DNA of 64,000 bases from Frateuria sp. Soil773 (GTDB lineage: Bacteria; Pseudomonadota; Gammaproteobacteria; Xanthomonadales; Rhodanobacteraceae). Position numbers and translations under genes: made by a program. Below are positions 1-8,700 of this stretch, one piece after another (the stretch's first letter is position 1; each line of letters opens with the position of its first letter). The notes beneath the pieces are model-generated. The model had not been told where the DNA came from, searched no databases, and saw only the letters and a list, made by a program, of their open reading frames with translations. The stretch covers positions 150,122-214,121 of the forward strand of contig NZ_LMSL01000040.1 of NCBI RefSeq assembly GCF_001428405.1, in the 5' to 3' direction.

Positions 1-138
1 ATCATCGGTGCGCTCGATGGGTTCCCTCCCGGTGACGTCCGCTGCGTGATTGCCGACTTGATTCATGCCGGCCAGCTGTCGATCGACCCGAAGTCGCAGT
101 TGACAGGACACTCGATTGTCCAAGTGAGGCGCGCGTGA
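1..138 (+). CDS. C-terminal end of a TnsA-like transposon endonuclease (partial)
   Basis: The first 46 codons of the window form an open frame ending at TGA 136-138; the 5' part lies outside the window. What is visible is a short helical and winged-helix-like tail ending in VQVRRA. The stop overlaps the GTG start of the TnsB-like gene (GTGA), the coupling normally seen between tnsA and tnsB. In Tn7-like elements TnsA is the endonuclease that cuts the 5' strand at the transposon ends and works as a heteromer with TnsB. The identification rests on position and coupling, because no catalytic residue is in view. It could also be another small protein of the transposition module. Confidence 0.5.
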   Translation: MIGALDGFPPGDVRCVIADLIHAGQLSIDPKSQLTGHSIVQVRRA

Positions 139-2012
139 AGAAGAAGGAGATCGCTGCCCCACCCTTCTGCGTTGAGATGGACTACCCGAAGCCAAGCCGT
201 GAATACGTCAAGAAAAAGTACTTGGCCGATTTTGACAAACGTGTGCTCGCCTTAAGCGCAGTCCTCGACGGAGCGTCCGTTCAACAGGCAGCCAAAGCAC
301 ACGGCGTCGACCGCACGACGTTGTCGGGCATGATCGAAGCCGTCGCGAAGATCGCCCCGGACGGCAAACCATTCGGCTACCGGGTGTGCATCCCGTGGTA
401 CCGGGTGACGGATTCCGAAGTGCTCGAAGCCGAGGTTCCTCTGGCACCGGGCGCAGGGGCATTCACTCAGTTACTCGTCGCCCTACCGGAGCTCAAGGCG
501 ATCGTAAACAGCTATAAGGGCAAGCTCCCGTCGCATAACGATCCCAGCCCGAAGTTTGATGTCTTCTTCAAGAAATTCGTTGCGTATCTGAAGGGCAAAG
601 GGCTCGAATGTCTCTACCCGCTGAACTGTTGGGACAGCGGCCGTCGGGCACTCCAAAACTGGATCAAGCGAGAGCGTAAGGCGCTACTCGACGCTCAAGT
701 CGCAGAAAACGAAGACGTTGATTTTATGCTGGCCCGCGTCGATCAACTCTTCAAACTGCAGCCGCTTGATCGCGTCGAGGTAGACGGGCACATCATTGAC
801 GTCGAGTGGCATGCTCAAGTCCCGACAAAAGATGGCAAGTGGACCGCCGAACAGATAAGCGGCATATGGATCTTGGTAGCGATCGACGTCGTGTCGCTGG
901 CCGCATTCCCATGCACGTTGGTCATCGGGCCCGCCTATGACCGCTATGACCTCCTCGATGCGTTCGCGAACACGCTGCGACCATGGAAGCCGCGAGAGCT
1001 AATTGTCCCCACACTCCAATACACATTTGGAGCATGGATGCCCACCGTGGCCCGCGACGCGGCCGGCGTGTATCGCCCTGCGTCGGTTGCGGTCGACAAT
1101 GCCCTCGCCCACAAGGCCAAGATGTCCACCGAAAACTTTGGTGACCATCAGTTGGGCGTCATCAACCTTGGATTTCCACACGTACCCGAAGGACGTCCCA
1201 ACATTGAAGCGTTTTTCAAGCGCCTGGAAGAAGCAGTACTGAGGCTTTTGGCTGGGGGTTTTCGACCAGCGAAGGAGCGCGGCAGCAAAAAGAGGAAGGT
1301 ATCCACCAAATCCGCCAAGCACCATCCGGTCAATATTGAGGCGCTCCGGGATCTGATGGATGTCGAAATTTCGTCGTACAACGTGACGCCCCACCCGGCG
1401 CTGCAAGACCGCACGCCGCGGGAAGTCTTCGAGGCCCATATCGACGACGGCATGTGGACGACCCAGTCCTTCCTCACCGCTGAGGACGCCGCCGAACTCC
1501 TCGTGCTTCACCAGACCGTGACCATCCGCGGTGACAAGCGCAAAGGTGTGCTCCCGTACGTGAAATTTCAGCACGCGCGGTATCGGTCGTCGAAGTTGAC
1601 CCACCGCTGGGACCTGGTGGGAAAGACGTTTCAGGCCAGCGTAGCCAGTGACTCCGCTCATGAGATGTCACTCTGGGACACCGACGGGAACCTCTTCGTC
1701 GTCCTGCGCGCACTGCGCCCTTGGGGGATTCCTCACAGCCTCCAGCAGCGCAGCGCAATCCTCAAGTGCACCAAACGCGGTCTCCTCTCGATCGAGGGTA
1801 CCGACGACGCTTTGGCCGCCTATCACGCCTTCGTGCGCACCAAGGCTTCTGAAATCCGCTGGGCGGCGGATGCTTATGTGAAAGAAGGCCTCAAGGAAAC
1901 CCAGCAGGCACCTGCTCAAGCCAAGCCATCCTTGCTTGACCACCTCGACTCGCTGTCCGGACTCGCACCGCGCGCGGGCCGCGTCGACCTTCGTCAACGG
2001 AGGAAGTCTTGA
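135..2012 (+). CDS. tnsB: TnsB-like DDE transposase (Mu/Tn7 family)
   Basis: This 625-residue protein is the strand-transfer transposase of a Tn7-like element. It binds the transposon ends and joins their 3' ends to target DNA. The N-terminal part carries a helix-turn-helix-like stretch (QQAAKAHGVDRTTLSGMI, about residues 55-75). An RNase-H-fold integrase core follows, with acidic residues D217 (in VEVDGH), D321 (in VAVDNA) and E358 (in RPNIEAFF). The 36-residue gap between the second D and the E is typical of DD(35-36)E enzymes. A Mu-transposase C-terminal beta-barrel and a tail follow. The GTG start at 135 overlaps the preceding stop. GC content is lower than in the genes to the right, which suggests transfer. 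All three catalytic acids are present, so the protein looks intact. Confidence 0.9.
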   Translation: MKKKEIAAPPFCVEMDYPKPSREYVKKKYLADFDKRVLALSAVLDGASVQQAAKAHGVDRTTLSGMIEAVAKIAPDGKPFGYRVCIPWYRVTDSEVLEAEVPLAPGAGAFTQLLVALPELKAIVNSYKGKLPSHNDPSPKFDVFFKKFVAYLKGKGLECLYPLNCWDSGRRALQNWIKRERKALLDAQVAENEDVDFMLARVDQLFKLQPLDRVEVDGHIIDVEWHAQVPTKDGKWTAEQISGIWILVAIDVVSLAAFPCTLVIGPAYDRYDLLDAFANTLRPWKPRELIVPTLQYTFGAWMPTVARDAAGVYRPASVAVDNALAHKAKMSTENFGDHQLGVINLGFPHVPEGRPNIEAFFKRLEEAVLRLLAGGFRPAKERGSKKRKVSTKSAKHHPVNIEALRDLMDVEISSYNVTPHPALQDRTPREVFEAHIDDGMWTTQSFLTAEDAAELLVLHQTVTIRGDKRKGVLPYVKFQHARYRSSKLTHRWDLVGKTFQASVASDSAHEMSLWDTDGNLFVVLRALRPWGIPHSLQQRSAILKCTKRGLLSIEGTDDALAAYHAFVRTKASEIRWAADAYVKEGLKETQQAPAQAKPSLLDHLDSLSGLAPRAGRVDLRQRRKS

Positions 2013-3031
2013 TGGCGATCGTGCTCCCTTCAAACAAACCCGTTCATCCCATGCTTCAAGCAAAGAGGCCAATCATCGTGACTGGACCAATTAATCGTTT
2101 GGGTGATGCGCTCGCCGCCGCCCTGGAACGTGGCGACAAAGGCATCCATATCAGCGGCAATGGCCGTGACGGCAAGACCTGGGGCGTGGAGTGCCTCGCC
2201 ATGCATTCCGAGTGGCAACCCTTCCCCGTCGCATTCTTCTTCCTTGATTACGGCAAACCTGACAAGGCGTCGGAGAACTACTTCTCAGCGACGTTCCTCC
2301 AAGCCGCCGACATGAAGGCCGTACGGCATGCAACGGGTGCCGAAAGCATGACGCGTGCATGCAACATGTTGATCGAGAAGACTCGAGACTCTCGTCAGGA
2401 AGTCATAGCGATCGTGGTCAATGAGGCACAGCGCTTTTCGGAAGCCGAATACGAACATCTCGTCACTATGGACAATATGTTGGAACGCCGGAATAAGCGC
2501 GTGTTCTTTATCCTGATCCATCAAAACGACGCCGACACCGGCGGTAAGCAATCCATTGATCGTCGCCCGCCTTCGCATGTGACTGGACGCTTCTACTCCA
2601 TGGCACACAAATTCACCGGGCTTCTGTGGGGCAAAGAGGATTCCATTGACTTCGAAGACTGCGATGTGGCAATGGCACTCAACGAGTACGACGACGGCCC
2701 GAAGTTTCCGGATGAAGCAACGGGCGTTCCTCCCACCGCCTACTTCGCGCGTCATGCCTACGCGAGCGGCTATCGCATGACTTCACAAGTTCCCCTCTTC
2801 CGCGAGTCCGTGAAGGAGCTGCGTATCAAGAATCATCTCGATGCGAATGCGCCTTTCCCCATGCAATCGTTCGAGCGGTTCGTGTACTTCCTCCTCGTCC
2901 GAATCGCGTGGGATGATCCCAACTTTCGCGAGTTCAGTAAGGCCCAAGTGGATCAGGCGCTTCTCTGGTCTGGCTACATCGAGCTCGAACTTTCCAAAAA
3001 GCCGGCGATGTCTGATGTTCCGCACCGCTGA
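2012..3031 (+). CDS. tnsC: TnsC/TniB-like AAA+ ATPase, transposition regulator
   Basis: The product (339 residues) is the AAA+ adaptor that links target selection by TniQ to the TnsB transposase. A Walker A motif, GNGRDGKTW, has its lysine at residue 55. A Walker B-like strand, VIAIVVNEAQ, lies at about residues 131-140 and reads N-E where most relatives have D-E. The ATG at 2012-2014 is chosen because GGAGGA at 1999-2004 is correctly spaced and the start overlaps the TGA of tnsB by one base; a TTG one codon upstream (2009) is also possible. The gene lies in the same reading order as in Tn7-like and Tn5053-like modules. The family assignment is firm; whether it is functional depends on the odd Walker B. 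Confidence 0.85.
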   Translation: MAIVLPSNKPVHPMLQAKRPIIVTGPINRLGDALAAALERGDKGIHISGNGRDGKTWGVECLAMHSEWQPFPVAFFFLDYGKPDKASENYFSATFLQAADMKAVRHATGAESMTRACNMLIEKTRDSRQEVIAIVVNEAQRFSEAEYEHLVTMDNMLERRNKRVFFILIHQNDADTGGKQSIDRRPPSHVTGRFYSMAHKFTGLLWGKEDSIDFEDCDVAMALNEYDDGPKFPDEATGVPPTAYFARHAYASGYRMTSQVPLFRESVKELRIKNHLDANAPFPMQSFERFVYFLLVRIAWDDPNFREFSKAQVDQALLWSGYIELELSKKPAMSDVPHR

Positions 3032-3032
3032 C

Positions 3033-4361
3033 ATGAAAGGACCAGTCTTCGTAGGCGCGGACTTCTCAAGCCTTCCTGGGATCTCCGCATTCGGGGCATT
3101 CGCTCGTGTAGTGAGGCTCAATCACATCAACCCCAAGGGCTTTTTTTCTGCGTTCGGACTGAGCAATCGTCGTGACGATGATCTCTCGCGACGTTTGACG
3201 TTCAGTGAAGCAAGCCGCGACAAGGTTGCCGAAGCACTATCGCTTGCCTCATCGACGACGCTCGATGCGGCGAACTGGCTGCCCTTCCAGGGTGGCTCGG
3301 GCTGTCTCGAGGCCAGTTGGTCATTTCGATACTGTCCTGCCTGCCTTCGCCAGGGCTTCCACACCCTGTTGCACCAGCTTTCCTGGGTGACCCAGTGTCC
3401 GTGGCACCGAACGCGACTGAAGACGAAGTGCGCGGTCTGCGGCGGACTGCTTACGCTACGAGGGGAACAGGGTTGCCAACTGCTCATCTGCTCCAAAGGC
3501 CATGACATGGTCAATGAGATGGTCTGTTGCGCCGACAAGTTTGATCAGGTGGACGCTGCAGCTGCATTCATCGAGCGCTACCTGAGTTGGGCCGCGGAGC
3601 AGCGGGCGCAATGCGTCCTCATCCCACCGGAGGGCGCCACAACATCGTTCGAGGTCATGCGGAGCGCCATAGTGTTGCCGCGGACGCTTCGCGACTGTTG
3701 TCAGGAGACCGGGTTGACGTCCTCCACGAACCAATCGCTGACGTTGAAGCGCAAATCTGCCTTGGCGACCGGAGTTCACGATCTCCCATCGGCCCTCGCC
3801 AAATGGTCTTCGCTGCGCCAGGAGGTTGCCACGCTGGATCTCCCTGTTCATGTTGCGCCAGGATTCGTCGACATTGCTTGCCGGATCGCAAATCGCCTGC
3901 CCCCGGAAAGCCTGTCGGATGCAGAAATGTCGCTCTTTTTTGACCGACTCGAACGCCAACCGGATAAGTCTTTCAAACCCGCGAAACGTGCGTCGCATAC
4001 GGAGATCAGCTTCCTTCCACCGTTTTTTATCGGCGAGAGGCGCTTCATTCACCGGAGCACGCTCAGCAAGTCCGCCGCGCAGGCGGCCGCGAGGCTGTTA
4101 GCGTTGGTCATGGGCGAGGCTGCGATGGATGATCCTCCTGAGGAATCAAGCCAGCACCTTCTCCTGTCTGTTTTGGCCAGCATCCTCAAACGGGCTTATG
4201 CCGAAGGTACCCGCGTCGTGCTGTCCCGCTATATCCCATCCCTGTTCGACTCGAAGCGGGACCGTCCCCGGCTGACCGAGCCGTGGATCCTCGCTTGGAA
4301 AGATGGACAGCAACTAGCGGCTGTCACCATAGTTTGGGCAAAGCGAAAGTGGCTTCCCTGA
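3033..4361 (+). CDS. tniQ: TniQ/TnsD-like target-selection protein
   Basis: This 442-residue protein belongs to the TniQ family, which recognises the target site and recruits TnsC. The N-terminal region has the typical zinc-binding arrangement: C101-P-A-C104, C122-P-W-H125 and C133-A-V-C136, with the HQLSW segment between. The ATG at 3033 comes one base after the tnsC stop (3029-3031), so it is the likely start although the frame is open further upstream. It is the last gene of the transposition operon. No Cas genes or TnsE-like gene are visible to its right, so targeting probably depends on this protein alone. The preferred target cannot be told from the sequence. Confidence 0.85.
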   Translation: MKGPVFVGADFSSLPGISAFGAFARVVRLNHINPKGFFSAFGLSNRRDDDLSRRLTFSEASRDKVAEALSLASSTTLDAANWLPFQGGSGCLEASWSFRYCPACLRQGFHTLLHQLSWVTQCPWHRTRLKTKCAVCGGLLTLRGEQGCQLLICSKGHDMVNEMVCCADKFDQVDAAAAFIERYLSWAAEQRAQCVLIPPEGATTSFEVMRSAIVLPRTLRDCCQETGLTSSTNQSLTLKRKSALATGVHDLPSALAKWSSLRQEVATLDLPVHVAPGFVDIACRIANRLPPESLSDAEMSLFFDRLERQPDKSFKPAKRASHTEISFLPPFFIGERRFIHRSTLSKSAAQAAARLLALVMGEAAMDDPPEESSQHLLLSVLASILKRAYAEGTRVVLSRYIPSLFDSKRDRPRLTEPWILAWKDGQQLAAVTIVWAKRKWLP

Positions 4362-4444
4362 CTCAGGTATCGGGTGCGGGTCGTGCTTCACGCACTTTCC
4401 TCTATGCCGATGTTTGTGTGCGCCGCATTCCCGCATGCGTAACC

Positions 4445-4560
4445 TCCTCTGCAGTGGATTCCCCACTGCAGAGGTTTCTCTGAGGTGCTTTCCCCACCGT
4501 AGAGGTTCCTCTGCCGTGAGTTCTCCACTACCGAGGTTTCTCTGCAGTTGCCACTGCACA
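4445..4560. repeat. 31-bp tandem palindromic repeats (3 full units plus a partial one)
   Basis: Units are at 4445-4475, 4476-4506, 4507-4537 and 4538-about 4560. Each begins (T/C)TCTCTG-like and ends GAGGT. Unit 1 contains a perfect 12-bp inverted repeat, CCTCTGCAGTGG and CCACTGCAGAGG. Units 2 and 3 keep about two thirds of the dyad. The period of 31 bases is not a multiple of three, so this is not a protein repeat. Position just after tniQ suggests TnsB-binding sites or another end-associated structure, but this is inference. Confidence 0.7.
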
Positions 4561-4638
4561 ACGGGCTCGAAAGGTCCCCGCTCGACTCAATCAAATCAAA
4601 TGGTTAGCTATTCGAGGTTTCAGTGCCGAGAACACCTC

Positions 4639-4667
4639 TTGTCGCAGATTCCGGATACTTCTAGCAT
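4639..4667 (+). promoter_or_regulatory. Possible sigma-70 promoter for the adaptor gene
   Basis: TTGTCG (4639-4644) and TAGCAT (4662-4667) are separated by 17 bases; each matches four of six consensus positions. They lie about 78 bases upstream of the ATG at 4745. This is the best pair in the gap, but the match is modest. Confidence 0.3.
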
Positions 4668-4744
4668 GCGCTTCTGCATCAGGGGGCGCGCGGCGATCGG
4701 AACGGCTGCGTGCGCAATTCAAGCTGCTTACAGGGACCGAAGGA

Positions 4745-5638
4745 ATGGTGCGCTTGTCCGCAGGGGGAGCGGTGCTTGAGCGTGTTGCGAGGATCAGGCG
4801 GGGCCTTGTCGCTGCCCTGCTCGGGATCGTTTTGCTCGCATGCGTGCAGCCGCTTTGCGCGGCCACTTCCCATGATTGCCTGATCGAGCCGGCGGAGACG
4901 GTCGAGCTCGGCACGGCTGCGGGCGGCGTGCTCGATCGCGTGTTTGTGCGACGGGGCGACCGGGTCAAGCAGGGCCAGCCGCTGGCGACGCTCGATACCC
5001 GCGCCGAACTGGCCGCCGCCGCGCTTGCCCACTACAGGTCTGAACTGGCCGGTCCGACGGAGCAGGCGCAAGCCAAGATCGAGTTCTCCAAGCGCAAGTT
5101 CGCGCGCCGGAAGGACATGGCCGCCGAGAAGCTCATGTCGCAGCAGGACAGCGACGACGCGGAAGCCGAGTTGCGGCAGGCACAGGCCGACCTGAAGGTG
5201 GCGAAGGAAAACCGCGAAGTGGCGCGGCTGGAATACCAGCAGGCGCAGGCCCAGCTCGCATTGCGCACCGTCCGCAGCCCCTTCGACGGCATCGTGGTGG
5301 ACCAGATGATCTGGCCGGGCGAGACGGTCGAGCCCGGTGCGACCAAGCACGCGATCCTGAAGCTGGCGCGCCTGGACCCCTTGCGGGTGCGCGTCGTCAT
5401 GCCGATGCAGGCGTTCGGCCAGTTCGAGAAAGGCATGGCCGCGACCATCGTGTCGGAGATCCAGCCCGACAAGCCGTACGCTGCCCGGGTCTCCAGCGTC
5501 GATCCGACGATCGACGCCGCGAGCGGCACCTTCGTGGTCTTCCTGGACCTGCCCAATCCCAAGTTCGATACGCCGTCCGGCGTGAAATGCCGCGCGACCT
5601 TCGGCTCGGCTCATTCGGGACAACGCGCCGGCCCTTGA
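4745..5638 (+). CDS. Secreted periplasmic adaptor protein (HlyD/RND MFP family)
   Basis: The 297-residue product has an N-terminal signal sequence with a hydrophobic core (about residues 19-36) and a likely cleavage near PLCAA-TS. The mature part shows the first half of a barrel-sandwich (lipoyl-like) domain (GGVLDRVFVRRGDRVKQGQPL), then a Gln/Glu/Ala-rich coiled-coil hairpin (about residues 90-170). The second lipoyl half (SPFDGIVVDQMIWPGETV) and a beta-barrel follow. Such adaptors bridge inner-membrane machinery to a TolC-type channel. At 297 residues it is shorter than typical RND adaptors and lacks an extended membrane-proximal domain. No pump gene is adjacent. The next gene, 136 bases downstream on the same strand, encodes the giant LEPR-XLL protein, so a role in its export is likely. 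Confidence 0.8.
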   Translation: MVRLSAGGAVLERVARIRRGLVAALLGIVLLACVQPLCAATSHDCLIEPAETVELGTAAGGVLDRVFVRRGDRVKQGQPLATLDTRAELAAAALAHYRSELAGPTEQAQAKIEFSKRKFARRKDMAAEKLMSQQDSDDAEAELRQAQADLKVAKENREVARLEYQQAQAQLALRTVRSPFDGIVVDQMIWPGETVEPGATKHAILKLARLDPLRVRVVMPMQAFGQFEKGMAATIVSEIQPDKPYAARVSSVDPTIDAASGTFVVFLDLPNPKFDTPSGVKCRATFGSAHSGQRAGP

Positions 5639-5774
5639 GCCGTGCCACGCATGCGCCATGCATGCCGAATCCCGGGAGCATCGCCCTGCTCCCCAGCTCC
5701 TCCCATCCAATAAATGAAGTTCCGGGCCGCGCGACCGCTGCGCCCGGAAGCACAAGTCCACTCAGGGGAACAAC

Positions 5775-8700
5775 ATGGAACAGTCGAACGGTGCCGCTTC
5801 CGCCACGGATGCTTCTGAACAGGTCGCCGCGGCGCCGGGGGAATTTCCCCAGGCGGATACGCCGGCCATCCGGTTCGAGGCGCTGGAACCGCGCGTCCTG
5901 TTGTCGGGGGACGTCAACCCCGCCGCCGTCGCCATCAACGGCACGCTGGACCTGCCCGGGCAGCAGAACCATTACCAGTTCACCGTCCAGGACACCAAGC
6001 GCGTGGTGTTCGACAGCCTGACCAATCGCACCGACCTCGGCTGGACGCTGAGCGGCCCCGAGGGGCAGATCGACAGCCGCAGCTTCTACGCAACGGACAA
6101 TTCCAGCCAGTCGCCGGTATACGACCTGGGGCCGGGCACCTACACGCTGACGGTCGACGGCAGCGGCGATGCGGTCGGCGCCTATGCGCTGCGCCTCATC
6201 GATGCCGATGTCGCCGCCGACCTGGGCCTGGGCAGCTCCACCCATGGAAGCCTGCTGCAAGGCAACGAAACGGGCGTCTATCGTTTCAACGCTACGGCCG
6301 GCGAGAAATTCTCTTTCCAGGCCGGAGGCATCACCTCCAGTGCCGGGGCGTCGGTTGATTGGCGGCTGATCGACCCGTACGGGCGCCAGGAGGGCAACCT
6401 CAACAACCTGGGCAGCAACCTGGATTCCTTCACGGCCAAGACCAGCGGCCAGTACCTTCTCGTGGTGGAGGGCGCCCAGGGCAATACCGCCCAGGTCGAC
6501 TACGCCTTCACGCTCAACCGGGTCGACGACGTCGATGCGCCGATGGCGCTCGACCAGACGGTCGAATCGGGCGGCACCCTGCCCGGCCAACTGATGAACT
6601 ACCACTTCACGCTGGACAGCGACCGGGCCGTGCTGTTCGACAGCCTGGCCGGGGGCAACTACCAGTGGTCGCTGTCCGGGCCGCTCGGCAAGTTGGTCAC
6701 CAACAGCCGGCCAGGCAGCAGCGAGAGCGGCAACTGCCTGCAACTGGCCGCCGGCGACTACACGCTGACCGTAGCCGCCGTGTCGGGCGCCAGCGGAAGC
6801 TACGCGTTCCGCCTGCTGAGCGAGGCATCGGCGAACCTGCTGGAAAAAGGCGCCACGATCGATGCCACGCTCGATCGCAGCAGCGGCTCGGCGATCTACA
6901 AGGTCGCCCTGCAGCAGGGCGACCGGGTGCATCTGGATGCCCTGGCTCCGACCCATGGAACCGTGGGCTGGCGCCTGCTCGACCCCTATGGCATCAGCGT
7001 CGCCAGCGGGCAACTTGGCAATGCCACGGCAACCCAGGTCGCGGCGGTGAGCGGCGACTACTGGCTGGTGCTGGATGGCTACAACGGCAATGCCGCCGGC
7101 GCCGAAGTCGGCTGCAGCTTCTCGCTCAACCTGGTGCCGGACCTCGTTGCGCCGGTGGTGCCGGGCACGCAGGTCGATGGCCAGTTGCAGGCGGGCCAGC
7201 GCGCGGTCTACAGCTTCCACCTGTCCGCCGCCACCCAACTGGTCTTCGATGCGCTGACCCGCCGTTCCGACCTGTTCTGGACGCTGAGCGGGCCGCGCGG
7301 CACCGAGGTCGACAGCCGGCGCTTCGACCAGAGCACCGGGCTGGGCGTCAATGCCCTGCCCTCCGGCGACTATACGTTGACGGTCAGCGGCAGCAACACG
7401 GCCAGCGGTTCGTTCGCTTTCGCCCTGCTCGACCTCGCATCGGCGCCTGCGCTGGCGCTGGGCGCGCCGGTCGCGGACTCGCTCGCGCCAGGCAACGGCA
7501 GCCGCGCCTACCGCTTCTCGGCAAGCGCGGGCGACCAGGTGCAACTGCATGCGCCCAGCGTCACCGGCGGCAGCATCCGGTGGCGCCTGGTCGACGCCTA
7601 TGGCCGCGATGTCACGAGCCCGGCCAACCTTTCCGGCGACGCGGGACAGGTGACCCTGGCGGCCACCGGCAGCTACACCTTGCTGCTGGAGGGCGCCGAG
7701 GAGAACACCGCACCGGTCGCCTACCAGATCGAACTCGACAAGCTCGGCAACGTCGCGCCGTCGCCGCTGCCCGCCGGCGATACGCTTACCTTCGGCAATC
7801 CGGCCGCGGGGACGCTGCCCACGTGGGACGCGACGAAGACGTACCGCTTCACGCTCGGCGCCGATACGCTGGTCGTGTTCGACCCGCAGCACAGCAACAG
7901 CAATGCGATATGGAGCCTGGTCGGGCCGCGCGGCGTGGAATTCAGCCAGTCCACGCTCTCCAGCGGCGACAGGACGCTCGCCCTTCCCGCCGGCGACTAT
8001 GCGCTGACCATCCAGGGCGCCGCGAGCAGCGGCAGCTATTCCGGCGCGGGCGCCTACACCTTCCAGTTGCTGGAGCGCTCCGCCCTGACGGAGCTTCAGC
8101 TGGGGCAGTCCACCACGGCCACGAGGTCGCCCTTCAGCGCCACCGTCGGCTACCGTTTCGAAGGTACGGCGGGCACCAAGCTGGTGTTCAACACCAGCTA
8201 CAACTACTACAACACGCTGCAACTGCTCGACCCGTACGGCCACGTCGTCGGCTCGCATGCCGAAGACACGCCGGGCTCGGTATTCACCCTGTCCGCCACG
8301 GGCACCTACACGTTCCTGGACATCGGCAGCTACAGCGCCAACTACAATTCCACCGATACGTTCACGCTGTCCGTGCAGGACGTGCAGCAGGCCCCGATAG
8401 CCTTGAACGACGCCGTCGGCGGCACCTTGGCCGGCCGCCAGAGCCTTGCCCAGTACAGTTTCGACCTGGCCGGTCCGACGACGGTTTTCCTCGATGCGTT
8501 GAGCGCCGCAGCCGGGGCCGGCTTGCCGGGCAACGTGCAGTGGCTGCTGCGCGACACCCACGGCAACGCCACCAACTGGAAGAGCCTGTCGAACGACCAG
8601 AACGCCAACCGCCTGGCCGCCGGCCATTACACCCTGGTCCTGCGCAACACGCAGGACACGCCCGCCGATTTCCGGCTCCGCCTGCTCGACCGCGATGCGG

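Larger units (their letters stand above)
4362..4744. other. Intergenic stretch at the edge of the transposition module
   Basis: No credible gene was found here. It contains the 31-bp palindromic array (4445-4560) and, further right, a weak promoter-like pair before the adaptor gene. The change from lower-GC transposon genes to higher-GC DNA occurs across this stretch, so the boundary of the mobile element may lie in it. No target-site duplication can be assigned because the left end is outside the window. Confidence 0.5.

Noticed and set aside
4445-4560. CRISPR array
   Set aside because: The 31-bp units are directly adjacent with no spacers, and no cas genes are near.
4388-4594. Small minus-strand gene across the palindromic repeats
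   Set aside because: The repeat period is not a multiple of three and the peptide has no recognisable features or ribosome-binding site.
4745-5638. Part of an RND drug efflux operon
   Set aside because: No inner-membrane RND pump gene is present on either side; the neighbour is the giant protein gene.
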